Shown: piece by piece, positions 1-9,077 of the stretch
Layout: every line of letters starts with the position of its first letter
Numbering within the stretch: the stretch's first letter is position 1
NCBI GenBank assembly: GCA_012656075.1
Contig: JAAKBF010000107.1
Location: 186,001-250,000, forward strand
Source: Phytophthora hibernalis
Lineage: Eukaryota > Oomycota > Peronosporomycetes > Peronosporales > Peronosporaceae
DNA: 64,000 bases
Direction of reading: 5' to 3'
Translations under genes and position numbers: made by a program
The notes under the pieces: model-generated
What the model was told of the DNA's origin: nothing
Databases searched by the model: none
Seen by the model: only the letters and a program-made list of their open reading frames with translations

Positions 1-1191
1 ACACAAAAGCTCGCGAGGATCGAATTTGCAGAGTCTAGGCTCCGAAAGCAAGCCGTCAACGAGGCCATCCAGTGCATCGCAAGCACGAACAACCGCAGTG
101 TGCAGTAGCGGCAACTCGGAAGCCGTCACAATAGCCGTAGGGCCATTCTCCGGCAAACCACCCGAAGGACCGCTGCGTCCACGTCCAGGATGGCCGCGTC
201 CTGGCGGGCCTCGGCCTGGTGGTCCACGTCGTTCAGGACCTGGCGGTGGGCCTCGCTTCATTGACGGCAACTGCGGCATTGGTCCGTCAATGTTACTCAT
301 CGCCTGCCAGCCGTGATGCAGACTGTTCTGGAACTGAAAGAGCATGGCGGGCGCTCCTGCCAGAATGCCGTCAAAGTCGTTCGGGTACCGAAGCGCTTCC
401 ATGACTCCTTCACGCCCACCGTCCGAGCATCCATTGAAGTACGAGTATCGCGGCTTCTGTCCGTAGTAAACTCGAATGAGCGTCTTACTCACCAGCGACG
501 TCAAGTGCTGCGCGCTGTAGGCAAACGACTTCCTACGTTCCGGGTTGTTGGCAAACACCTTCCCATCCATGGATCCGCCCATGTCAGTAGCAGCTAGAAC
601 GAATTCCCCTCCAGTAACCTGTTGCGACCCGGAGGCCGCGTTCACTTGCATGTGAATCATGCCACAAAGGCCACCGCATCCGATCTGCATGTAGCGCTGT
701 GTCCACGTGCGGACGGGCAGCATCACCTCCCACTTGGTGGACGCCGGCAGCGTACCCTCCACGAAGCAGTACAAATGACCCTCATGGATCGTCTCAGTTG
801 CAGAGGTGACGGTCACACCACCTTCCTCCGTAACGTGTGAGAGGTCGACGTTGAGCAGCGATTCGCACTCCGTGACCGGCTTCACGGCCCCCAATCGTCC
901 ACCAACAGCGTCTTGAAGCACTCGAGCGGAGTGTGAAATAGCGTCCGACGATGACACAGCGCCGTCAGTGGTAGAAGCATCGCGAGTGGTTTTTGATGCT
1001 TGCGCGTCGACTGCAGTACCGTTGTCATGCGTGTCAATGCCGGTCGATAGCTGCGACGAGAAAGGCGCGTCACACGTAGCTGTAAATGGCAACGTCGATA
1101 GAATAGATCCACCAGATACAACCGCAACCGACAGCAGCAGCAGCAATGAACGAAGAGTACAACGGTTAGAGCCAACAACTACATGTACCAT
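1..1191 (-). CDS. Secreted tannase/feruloyl esterase family protein (3' end cut by window edge)
   Basis: The minus strand reads open for about 397 codons from the ATG at 1191 to the window edge, so the C-terminus is missing. The first ~28 residues (MVHVVVG... LLLLLSVAVVSGG) look like a signal peptide, and the protein is probably secreted. The family signature is visible: the nucleophile motif GCSDGGREG, followed by ALRYPNDFDGILAGAPA, and further on ACDALDGLVDGLLSEPRLC, which matches the calcium-binding segment of tannases. Between these lies a Gly/Pro/Arg-rich insert of about 35 residues (roughly 185-290 on the + strand). The family hydrolyses gallate or ferulate esters of plant cell walls and tannins; the substrate here is unknown. 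An in-frame ATG at 1221 would add ten residues before the signal peptide, and I prefer 1191. It is divergent from the ADPGK gene. Confidence 0.85.
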   Translation of the reverse strand, partial: MVHVVVGSNRCTLRSLLLLLSVAVVSGGSILSTLPFTATCDAPFSSQLSTGIDTHDNGTAVDAQASKTTRDASTTDGAVSSSDAISHSARVLQDAVGGRLGAVKPVTECESLLNVDLSHVTEEGGVTVTSATETIHEGHLYCFVEGTLPASTKWEVMLPVRTWTQRYMQIGCGGLCGMIHMQVNAASGSQQVTGGEFVLAATDMGGSMDGKVFANNPERRKSFAYSAQHLTSLVSKTLIRVYYGQKPRYSYFNGCSDGGREGVMEALRYPNDFDGILAGAPAMLFQFQNSLHHGWQAMSNIDGPMPQLPSMKRGPPPGPERRGPPGRGPPGRGHPGRGRSGPSGGLPENGPTAIVTASELPLLHTAVVRACDALDGLVDGLLSEPRLCKFDPRELLC

Positions 1192-1680
1192 TGCTCTGCT
1201 TGGAAAGTTTTGAAGTGACATCAGCGCTGAGTCAGGCGGAGCGTATCCCTGTTCATCGATCACCGAAACATCGATGAACAGCGAATTTTGACCAATCGAT
1301 GATGGATTACGCGCATTCTGTTAAGCTCAGTGGTTACCGTAATTAATCTCACTCACATTAATTCTTGTAAGGATAGAAAAACCTGGATAAACTTATACTT
1401 TTGAACGGGCGTCCTGGTCTTGATTCTCAACCAATTATAAGCGTTCCTGCATTAATCCAGTCGTCTAATTCGTGGAAAACACACTGTGGTCTTCATTTTC
1501 AGCCAAACGTTCTAGTTTTTGTAAACCTATCCCTAGGTGTCATTTACGGTAACCACTGTACCATCCATTGGTCCACATTGGTCAAAGCGAAAGATCTATT
1601 TTTGGCAAAATAGATCTCTGAGCAAAATAATTTATCAAATCACAAAATCTAACACCTCATTTATTGACCCCTCGTGCTCA
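1192..1680. other. Divergent intergenic region, tannase / ADPGK
   Basis: This 489-base spacer has no convincing gene. It probably holds both promoters. It contains ATCGATGA-type short repeats near 1255-1305, and an open frame runs into the ADPGK gene from 1537 without an ATG before 1681. CTCATTTATT about 25 bases upstream of the ADPGK ATG resembles an oomycete initiator. Confidence 0.5.
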
Positions 1681-3372
1681 ATGTACAGCGCGTCGCAGCT
1701 CCTGGCGCTGGGCGTGTCCCTGGCGGTGTGCGTGGCCGCCGTACTGTACGCTGACATGTTCGCCGATCTCTTCCCTACGCGCGAGTTCTCCCTCAGCGTC
1801 GCGGAGCAGCAGCAGATGCTGGCGTCGCTGTCTTTCCACGCGTCCAAGAGCGGAGACGCCGCGGCCAACGGAGCGACTGGGGACGACGCGCGCGCGCCTC
1901 CGCGACTGGCCTTTTGCTGTAGCGCAGACCTGGACGTGGCAGTTCCAGCTGTGGAACTCATGCAGAGCGTGCAGGAGGTGGAGCGTCAGCATCAACAGAA
2001 GAAGAAGAAGGGCTTTAATAAGGGTGGCAAGACCTCGGACGGCCTTATTAAGCGCCACCACGAGCGTATCGGCTCGTTGCAGCAATTACAGGAGAGCTTC
2101 GCCTACTATTTCTCATCAGGAGCTGCTGCAGAGCAGAGTATGCTGTCTCCTGAACAGTTTCGAGAGGTGGTGGCATTGGCGGACGCTCTGCCTGGAGTCA
2201 GCAGGAAAGTGGGCGGAAACGCTGCGACGATGGCCGAACGAGCGTCCGCTGAGGGTTGCGTCGTGCTGCTGGGAGCGGCGATTGGTAAGGAGATGAAACC
2301 TTACTTCCGAGACCATAGGATTCAGCTTGTGGGTCATTTGGATGAACATGAACATGAAGATGTGCACTTGGTGCTTGAATACGCGAGCGGAGACGCGTTT
2401 AGAGGACACACGTCCCCGCGTGCGAACAGGTACTACTTGAACCATGACGTGCACAATGCACGCCTGTCAGTACTGGAGGAGTTCGAGCAGTCACTAGAAG
2501 CTTTCAAGCCCGATCTGGTCGTGTTTGGAGGACTGCAGCTCATGGAGGTGGAGATGGACGAACGTGGACGCTTGATGCGGCTCAAGGCTCTGTCGGAGGT
2601 GCTTCAGAACCTCTTCCTGGCCCAGACGCCGACCCACTATGAGTTTGCGGCTGTGTCGGACTTTAGTCTCTTCGATGACACGGTCCGACTCGTGCTGCCC
2701 TGGGTGGACTCCATCGGGTTGAATGAACAGGAGCTCTTTATCCTGCACCACTTCATGGTGACGGGCGAGGAAGGTACGGCTACGAATTCTCGTCCTACGG
2801 TGGCGGACATCAGCTCCCAGCTGCATGACATTATTCAGTTTGCGTCGAAGGCAAAGAAGAACTTCCAGACTAGCGGTCAGAACAAGGACACGGACGAGGA
2901 CACGCAGGAGGTACTGGCGCTCGCACAGCTCTCGCGTATCCACTTTCACACACTGCAGTTCCACATCGTTTGCCAGCAAGAGGGGAGTATGTGGGAGGAC
3001 CCCACGACGGCGCTGATTCAGAGCGCTCTCATGAGCTCCAAGGTTGCATGCGGCAAACCGCCCGCTCCAGGAAGCAAAGCTGCTGATGACGACAAGCCTG
3101 AGCCTATGCGGACTAGTGCTGAGATGAAGGTGGACCCAGAACGCATTGAGATCTTGCTGGCTCGGCAGCAACTGCTGAGCAAGAACCAGGGTCTCAAGGT
3201 GGATCTGGACCCGTTCTCACCCGTCGTCACGTGGCAGGAAGCCGACTTTCAGTGTCACCTCGTGCCAATGTTGGCTTGCAAGAAGCCCGACCACACTGCT
3301 GGACTGGGAGACAACATCTCTGGCACGGGCGTGGCGTACCATCGCATTCAGAAGAAGAGCGAGGCCAGCTAA
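1681..3372 (+). CDS. ADPGK: ADP-dependent glucokinase
   Basis: A 563-residue protein of the ADP-dependent glucokinase/phosphofructokinase family, which phosphorylates glucose using ADP rather than ATP. Visible family blocks in order are CCSADLDVAVPAVELM (~79-95), VGGNAATMAERAS, the long central block around LEYASGDAFRGH with SPRANRYYLNHDVHNARLSV and FKPDLVVFGGLQLMEVE, DSIGLNEQELFILHHF, and the C-terminal GLGDNISGTG, whose Asp (about residue 544) is the catalytic base of the family. Residues ~5-24 form one hydrophobic segment, consistent with an ER-lumen signal anchor as in animal ADPGK (497 aa in human). The ATG at 1681 is the first one in the open frame and precedes the anchor directly. Insertions rich in Lys and Asp/Glu (for example ~108-117) lengthen it. 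It is convergent with the PTGES2-like gene, 111 bases apart. The frame is unbroken. Confidence 0.92.
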   Translation: MYSASQLLALGVSLAVCVAAVLYADMFADLFPTREFSLSVAEQQQMLASLSFHASKSGDAAANGATGDDARAPPRLAFCCSADLDVAVPAVELMQSVQEVERQHQQKKKKGFNKGGKTSDGLIKRHHERIGSLQQLQESFAYYFSSGAAAEQSMLSPEQFREVVALADALPGVSRKVGGNAATMAERASAEGCVVLLGAAIGKEMKPYFRDHRIQLVGHLDEHEHEDVHLVLEYASGDAFRGHTSPRANRYYLNHDVHNARLSVLEEFEQSLEAFKPDLVVFGGLQLMEVEMDERGRLMRLKALSEVLQNLFLAQTPTHYEFAAVSDFSLFDDTVRLVLPWVDSIGLNEQELFILHHFMVTGEEGTATNSRPTVADISSQLHDIIQFASKAKKNFQTSGQNKDTDEDTQEVLALAQLSRIHFHTLQFHIVCQQEGSMWEDPTTALIQSALMSSKVACGKPPAPGSKAADDDKPEPMRTSAEMKVDPERIEILLARQQLLSKNQGLKVDLDPFSPVVTWQEADFQCHLVPMLACKKPDHTAGLGDNISGTGVAYHRIQKKSEAS

Positions 3373-3483
3373 ATAGATGGAGTACAAGTCTGCACCAGAC
3401 TAGTGAAATCGCCTCATATATAGAAGTTCATCTCTAACCAAGCGTGCGATAATTGAACGTTTGACTAGCTTCCTGCCGTTCGT

Positions 3484-4422
3484 CTAGTTGCTGGCAGTAC
3501 GCGAGCTCTCGCCAACCTTGGCCGTCATACGCGCGAACCACGGCTTGATGTTCGTCTCCCGTATCATGTCGTTGTACGTGTCCAGGCCGTGCATCGCACG
3601 CAGCACCCCAAAGACCGAGAGGTCCGCCATGTTGGGCTCCTCACCTCCGAGAAACAGACGCTTGTCACCTATAGCATCCACCCAGCTGTCCAGCGCCGCG
3701 TACAGCGTCTGACGCTCGTCGTCAATGTCGTATTTCTTCTTGGAGCGCTTGGCAATGAGGTACATGATGACAGCCCCGGCGTACTTGGACAAGCGACGCT
3801 CCATGGGCGTGAACTTTCCTTCTGTGAGACAATAATCAAAGGCCTGTAGCGCCTCCGGCACTGTGCGGTAGATGTTCGGCGGCGTCAAGACGATGAGCTT
3901 CTTGTCCACCCATTGGCGCCACTCTTCCTCCTCCTCGTCCTCCTGGTGCAACGACGGCACGAGCTCCCGCAGTCGCGAGATGATGGCGGACGAGTCCACG
4001 ACCACCTCCTCATCGATGCGCACCACCGGCACCTTGCGGTAGTCCGTGAACGCCTTGGTCTCCTTCTTGGTGAGCGGGTTCACCTCCACCACCTCGTAGG
4101 GGATCTTGAGGTAGTCCAGCACAGCCTTCACCTTGCAGCAGTACGGGCACGGCTCGTACTGGTATAGCACTACATTGGGTAGAGCGTTAGCAGTCTTTTT
4201 AGCAATGGTAGTGGCTTCTTTGGCTGGGGCAGAGCAGTAGGTGCAGGCGGCGCTAGTGCTGACGCCCGCGGCGGCCACTAAACCCGCGCCATGCAGCAGC
4301 GGAGACGCCGAAAGAGGCGCCACCGACTTCCAGCGCGTAGAGCTGAAGGACTTGGACGCTGAAGGACGCGCGCGGACCGGAGTCATCCGCAGGCTGCGAG
4401 CGATACGCACCGCACGTTGCAT
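3484..4422 (-). CDS. Mitochondrial PTGES2-like glutaredoxin/GST protein
   Basis: A 312-residue protein resembling prostaglandin E synthase 2. The first ~80 residues are rich in Arg, Ser and Ala with few acids (MQRAVRIARSLRMTPVRARP...), typical of a mitochondrial presequence. A glutaredoxin-like domain follows, with the active-site CPYC at about residues 92-95 and the strand-turn segment KVPVVRID. The C-terminal half is an all-alpha GST domain containing LFLGGEEPNMADLSVFGVLRAM near residue 270. In animals the enzyme isomerises PGH2 or binds haem and glutathione; in organisms without prostaglandin pathways the role is unclear, so only membership of the family is claimed. An acidic run (EDEEEEE) sits between the two domains. 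The gene is intact. It is divergent from PurL and convergent with ADPGK. Confidence 0.85.
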   Translation of the reverse strand: MQRAVRIARSLRMTPVRARPSASKSFSSTRWKSVAPLSASPLLHGAGLVAAAGVSTSAACTYCSAPAKEATTIAKKTANALPNVVLYQYEPCPYCCKVKAVLDYLKIPYEVVEVNPLTKKETKAFTDYRKVPVVRIDEEVVVDSSAIISRLRELVPSLHQEDEEEEEWRQWVDKKLIVLTPPNIYRTVPEALQAFDYCLTEGKFTPMERRLSKYAGAVIMYLIAKRSKKKYDIDDERQTLYAALDSWVDAIGDKRLFLGGEEPNMADLSVFGVLRAMHGLDTYNDMIRETNIKPWFARMTAKVGESSRTASN

Positions 4423-4734
4423 TTTTGTCTATTAGGGTCATTCGAGGTTGATTGTGGGTTATTCTTTACTAACCCAGACAAACGCGTGGGATATTTAGGC
4501 ATTCACCCAAGTGCGTCAGCCAATTTTGGCTCTTCCTGGCCAAGCATTGCTGCCTCGCCTGTAAATTACAATTCTAACCACCTTAATCCCTCGTGATTGG
4601 TTGAACACAGGATGTTTCCCGTAATTTTCCCGCATTATGTAGCCATGTCTGTCACCACTGGCTACCGTGTTCACAACCGCATTTGCAGTGTCCGCCCCAC
4701 CCACCTCCGCTCTTCGAGCTTCAACGTCCCAAGA
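4423..4734. other. Divergent intergenic region, PTGES2-like / PurL
   Basis: A 312-base spacer likely containing both promoters. A GATTGG box (inverted CCAAT) lies at 4595-4600. ATGs at 4612 and 4645 are in frame with PurL and would add 41 or 30 residues that look like a weak presequence. I see no other gene. Confidence 0.5.
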
Positions 4735-7700
4735 ATGGCCTCGTCGCCCGAGAAGAAGCAGAAGACGGCGTCCGTCGCGACCGCTAGCTCGCTGCTGCGC
4801 TTCTACCGCACGCCGGCCTTCACGGCGCACGCCACGCGCACGCTGTTGGCGTCTCTGCGCGCGCAAACGGCCGATTTTGGCGTCTCCGTGGACGAATTGG
4901 TCACTGAGTACTGCTTCTACGTCGAGACCCACGCCGCTTCCGGTCCGCTGTCCGCCGCCGACCAGGAGACGCTCCACTGGCTGCTCAGCGAGACCTTCGA
5001 GCCGCAGCAGACGCGCGCCGAGTCCTTTCTCACCACTTCGGAGCCGACCAAAGAGTGGCTTGTCGAGGTCGGACCTCGCATGAACTTCTCCACGGCCTGG
5101 TCCAGTAATGCAGTGGCCATCTGTCAGGCCTGTGGTATCTCCGCTATCAAGCGCATTGAGCGCGCCACGCGCTACCTCGTGCGCTACACGGCCGCTAAGC
5201 CGGAAGGTCCGGAGAAGATCAAGGAAGTGCTGCTCCGTCAGCAGTGCGACCGCATGACGCAGCAGGTGTACGAGAAGCCGCTCGCCAGCTTCTGGCACGG
5301 CAAGACTGTGCAGCCCGTGCGCAAGATCCCTATTATGGAACGCGGCATTGACGCCCTCAAGGAGATCAACGACGAGATCGGCCTTGGGTTTGATGACTGG
5401 GACCTGCAGTACTACCTGAACCTGTTCAAGGACAAGCTGCGCCGCAACCCGACGGACGTCGAGTGCTTCGACATGGGACAGAGCAACTCGGAGCACTCTC
5501 GTCACTGGTTTTTCGGTGGCAAGATCGTCGTCGATGGTAAGGAGATGCCGCAGACCCTTTTCCAGATGGTCAAGGACACGCTCACGGAGACCGCTAAGCA
5601 GAACAGCGTCATCGCCTTCCACGACAACTCGTCCGTCATCAAGGGCGCCAGCATTGTGACGCTCGGACCTGTGAACCCCGGTGAACCCTCGGCTGTGCAG
5701 GAGCGCACCCTTGACAGCCACCTGCTGCTGACGGCTGAGACCCACAACTTCCCGTCGGGTGTGGCTCCGTTCCCTGGTGCTGAAACCGGCACCGGTGGCC
5801 GTATTCGTGATGTGCAGGCTACTGGACGTGGCGCCAACGTCGTTGCTGGTATCAGCGCTTACTCCGTGGGTAATCTCAACCTTGAGGGCTACAAGCTTCC
5901 CTGGGAGGACGAGAAGCTGGAGTACCCGTCAACCTGGCGCACCCGCGCGACATTCTGATCCAGGCTTCCAACGGTGCCTCGGACTACGGCAACAAGTTCG
6001 GCGAGCCGGTTGTGACAGGCTTCGCCCGTTCGTTCGGTATGGTGCTGCCCAACGGCGAGCGCCGCGAGTACATCAAACCGATCATGTTCTCGGCTGGTCT
6101 TGGTCAGCTTGACGGCCGTCACTGCACCAAGGGTGAGCCGGAGATTCAGATGTGGGTCGTGAAGATCGGAGGACCGTGCTACCGTATCGGTATGGGCGGA
6201 GGTGCTGCCTCGAGCCGTATCCAGGACGCCAAGACTGCTGACCTGGACTTCAACGCTGTGCAGCGTGGTGACGCCGAGATGGAGTGTAAGCTGAACAAGG
6301 TTATCCGCGCGTGCTGTGACCTGGGCGAGAAGAACCCTATCGTGTCGATCCACGACCAGGGTGCTGGTGGCAACGGTAACGTGCTGAAGGAGATCGTTGA
6401 GGTGTCGAACTCGAAGCCGGGTGATGCCAACCGTGGTGGCGCCCGCTACGAGGTTCGCGACATCCTGGTGGGCGACGACACTCTGTCCGTCCTTGAGATC
6501 TGGGGTGCTGAGTACCAGGAGAACGACGCGCTTCTGCTGCGTCCGGAGCACGTCGAGCTGTTCGACAAGATCTGTAAGCGTGAGAACTGCCCGTACGCTC
6601 TTCTGGGCCAGGTGACCGGCGACGGCCACGTGGTGCTGCACGACGCGCAGGACGACTCGACGCCGTTCGACCTTGACCTCGACTTGGTGCTGGGCAAGAT
6701 GCCGCAGAAGACTTTCACGGACACGAAGGCCACGGAACCCGTCTCGGAGCTGGTGCTCCCTGCGGACATTACTCTGCGCGATGCGCTGGACCGTGTGCTT
6801 CGCCTTCTGTCTGTCGGCTCGAAGCGTTTCTTGACGAGCAAGGTCGATCGATCAGTGAGCGGCCTGGTTGCCCAGCAGCAGACTGTGGGTCCTCTTCAGC
6901 TCCCGCTTGCTGACTGCGCCGTCTTGGCTCAGTCGAATGTGCCCAACAAGGACGGCAAGTTCACCGGCGTGGTGAGCGCTTGCGGTGAGCAGCCCGTCAA
7001 GGGCCTGGTGAACCCTGGTGCTATGGCTCGCCTGAGTGTGGCTGAGTCGCTGACGAACATGGTCTGGGCCGCTCTTGGCGGACGTGGCCTGGATGACTGC
7101 AAGTGCTCTGCCAACTGGATGTGGGCTGCTAAGCTGCCCAACGAGGCTGCGCGCATGTACGAGTGTTGCGAGGCCATGACCACGTTCATGAAGCAGATTG
7201 GCGTGTCTGTTGACGGCGGTAAGGACTCGCTGTCCATGGCTGCCAAGGTCAACCAGAAGGACGTCAAGACCCCGGCACGCTTGTGATTACCATGTACGCG
7301 CCGACGGATGACGTGGAGCTGAAGGTGACACCCGACCTCAAGACCGGCGACAGTCTGGTGTACTACGTTGACGTGGGCAGGGTTTGAACCGCCTCGGCGG
7401 TTCGGCTCTGGCTCAGGTGTACGGGCAGGTTGGTGATGTGACTCCGGATGTTGAGGACGCCGTGCTGTTCAAGAACGCGTTCAACGCCGTCCAGGAAGGC
7501 ATTAAGCAGGGCCACCTGCTTGCTGGCCACGACCGCAGCGACGGTGGACTCATTGTGACCCTGCTTGAGATGGCTTTCGCTGGAAACTGCGGCCTCGACG
7601 TGAACATCCCGTTCGGTGGCAAGGTGACGACCAAGGATGTGATCGAGGTGCTGTTCGCTGAGGAGCTGGGCTTCGTGTTCCAGGTGGCTGCTGGCCAACA

Positions 7701-8820
7701 TGCTACGGAGGTGGAGGCCATTTTTGCCAAACTTAATGTGCCGCTTGTGAAGCTGGGCAAGGTGACGACCGATGGCGCCATCAAGGTGAGCGTGAACGGC
7801 GAGAGCGTCCTGGAGGACCAGATGGTGGACCTGCGTGACGTGTGGGAGGCGACGAGCTTCGAGCTCGAGAAGCGGCAGTGCAACCCCGAGTGCGTTGCAC
7901 AGGAGCAGCGCTCGCTGCGTACGCGTACGGGTCCTTCGTGGAAGCTGTCGTACGAGCCCAAGTGTACGCCGGAACGCCAGCTGACTACGCGCGCACAGCA
8001 CCGCGTGGCTGTTCTTCGCGAGGAAGGCAGCAACGGCGAGCGCGAGATGCTTGCTGCTTTCCACCACGCCGGCTTCGAGGTCTGGGACATCACCATGTCG
8101 GACCTCGTCAACAAGCGCGTCGTGCTGGACGAGCGCTTCCGCGGCGTTGCGTTCGTGGGCGGCTTCACGTTCGCTGACGTGCTGGGCTCGGCCAAGGGCT
8201 GGTCGGGTGTCGTGAAGTTCCACGGCGACGTGCTCAAGCAGTTCGCGGCGTTCAAGGCTCGTGAGGACACGTTCAGCTTCGGTGCGTGCAACGGCTGCCA
8301 GTTCATGACGCTGCTCGGCTGGGTGGACCACCCGGATGCCAAGGCTTTGGAGGAGGAGACCAAGTCATCAGCGCAGCCGCGCTTCGTGCACAACGAGTCT
8401 GGCCGCCACGAGTCTCGCTTCGTGTCGGTGCAGATCCAGGAGTCGAACGCCGTCATGCTGCGCGGCATGGCCGGTTCGTCCATCGGCGTGTGGATGTCGC
8501 ACGGCGAGGGCCGCGCTCACTTCACGCACCCGACGATCCTCGACAAGTACGTGTCGAGCGGCGCCGCTGCCATCCGCTACGTGGACGACTCGAACGTGCC
8601 GACGGAAGAGTACCCGTTCAACCCGAACGGTTCGCCGCAGGGTATCGCCGGTCTCGTGTCCAGTGACGGTCGTCACATGTGCCTCATGCCGCACCCGGAG
8701 CGCTGTTTCCTCAAGTACCAGTGGCCGTACATGCCGGCGGAGTTCGAGGCGCACCCCGTGAGCCCGTGGATGCAGATCTTCCAGAACGCGAAGACTTTCT
8801 GCGAGGACGGCGCCCAGTAA
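4735..8820 (+). CDS. purL: Phosphoribosylformylglycinamidine synthase, three apparent frameshifts
   Basis: FGAM synthase converts FGAR plus glutamine and ATP to FGAM in de novo purine synthesis. This is the long fused form of about 1,360 residues (human about 1,338). Blocks in order are the N-terminal linker (FYRTPAF...), the ATPase motif FDMGQSNSEHSRHWFFGG, the signature TAETHNFPSGVAPFPGAETG, GMGGGAASS, DQGAGGNGNVLKE, the second ATPase half with DGGKDSLSMA, and a C-terminal glutamine amidotransferase with nucleophile Cys in FGACNGCQFM (8281-8310) and the catalytic His in MPHPERCF. The frame is broken at about 5930 (TCAACC), 7275 (CCCCGGCAC) and 7380 (CAGGGTTT). Each break is repaired by one extra base in a short run, after which the conserved sequence resumes at once. 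I read these as sequence errors, not gene death. The start is chosen at the ATG with a good context (AAGAATGG) just before MASSPEKKQK. Confidence 0.93.
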
Positions 8821-9077
8821 CTTGCATTCTCCATTGACAATGCACGGATATTGTACACACCTTGTCTGAGTACAAACACACAAGTGCAGCAAACTGCTTC
8901 AACATGACCAACAACTCCTGGTCCACAGCCAGGATGTACATTACTAACGATTGGCTAAAAGTCAGCCACGTTTTTCTTCGTCCTCCTTCTATTGGCTAAA
9001 ACACATTATTTTCAGCGAATCAGACTCAACCGTCTCTTCCACCTGCCTCACTACCGAAAAGTGCGTCATTATTCAAG

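Noticed and set aside
26..840. Several + strand open frames in the first kilobase
   Set aside because: They are shadows of the tannase-like gene on the minus strand, which has a signal peptide and family motifs.
4735..8820. PurL as a pseudogene
   Set aside because: All active-site blocks are intact and each of three breaks needs only one base in a short run, with conserved sequence resuming immediately.
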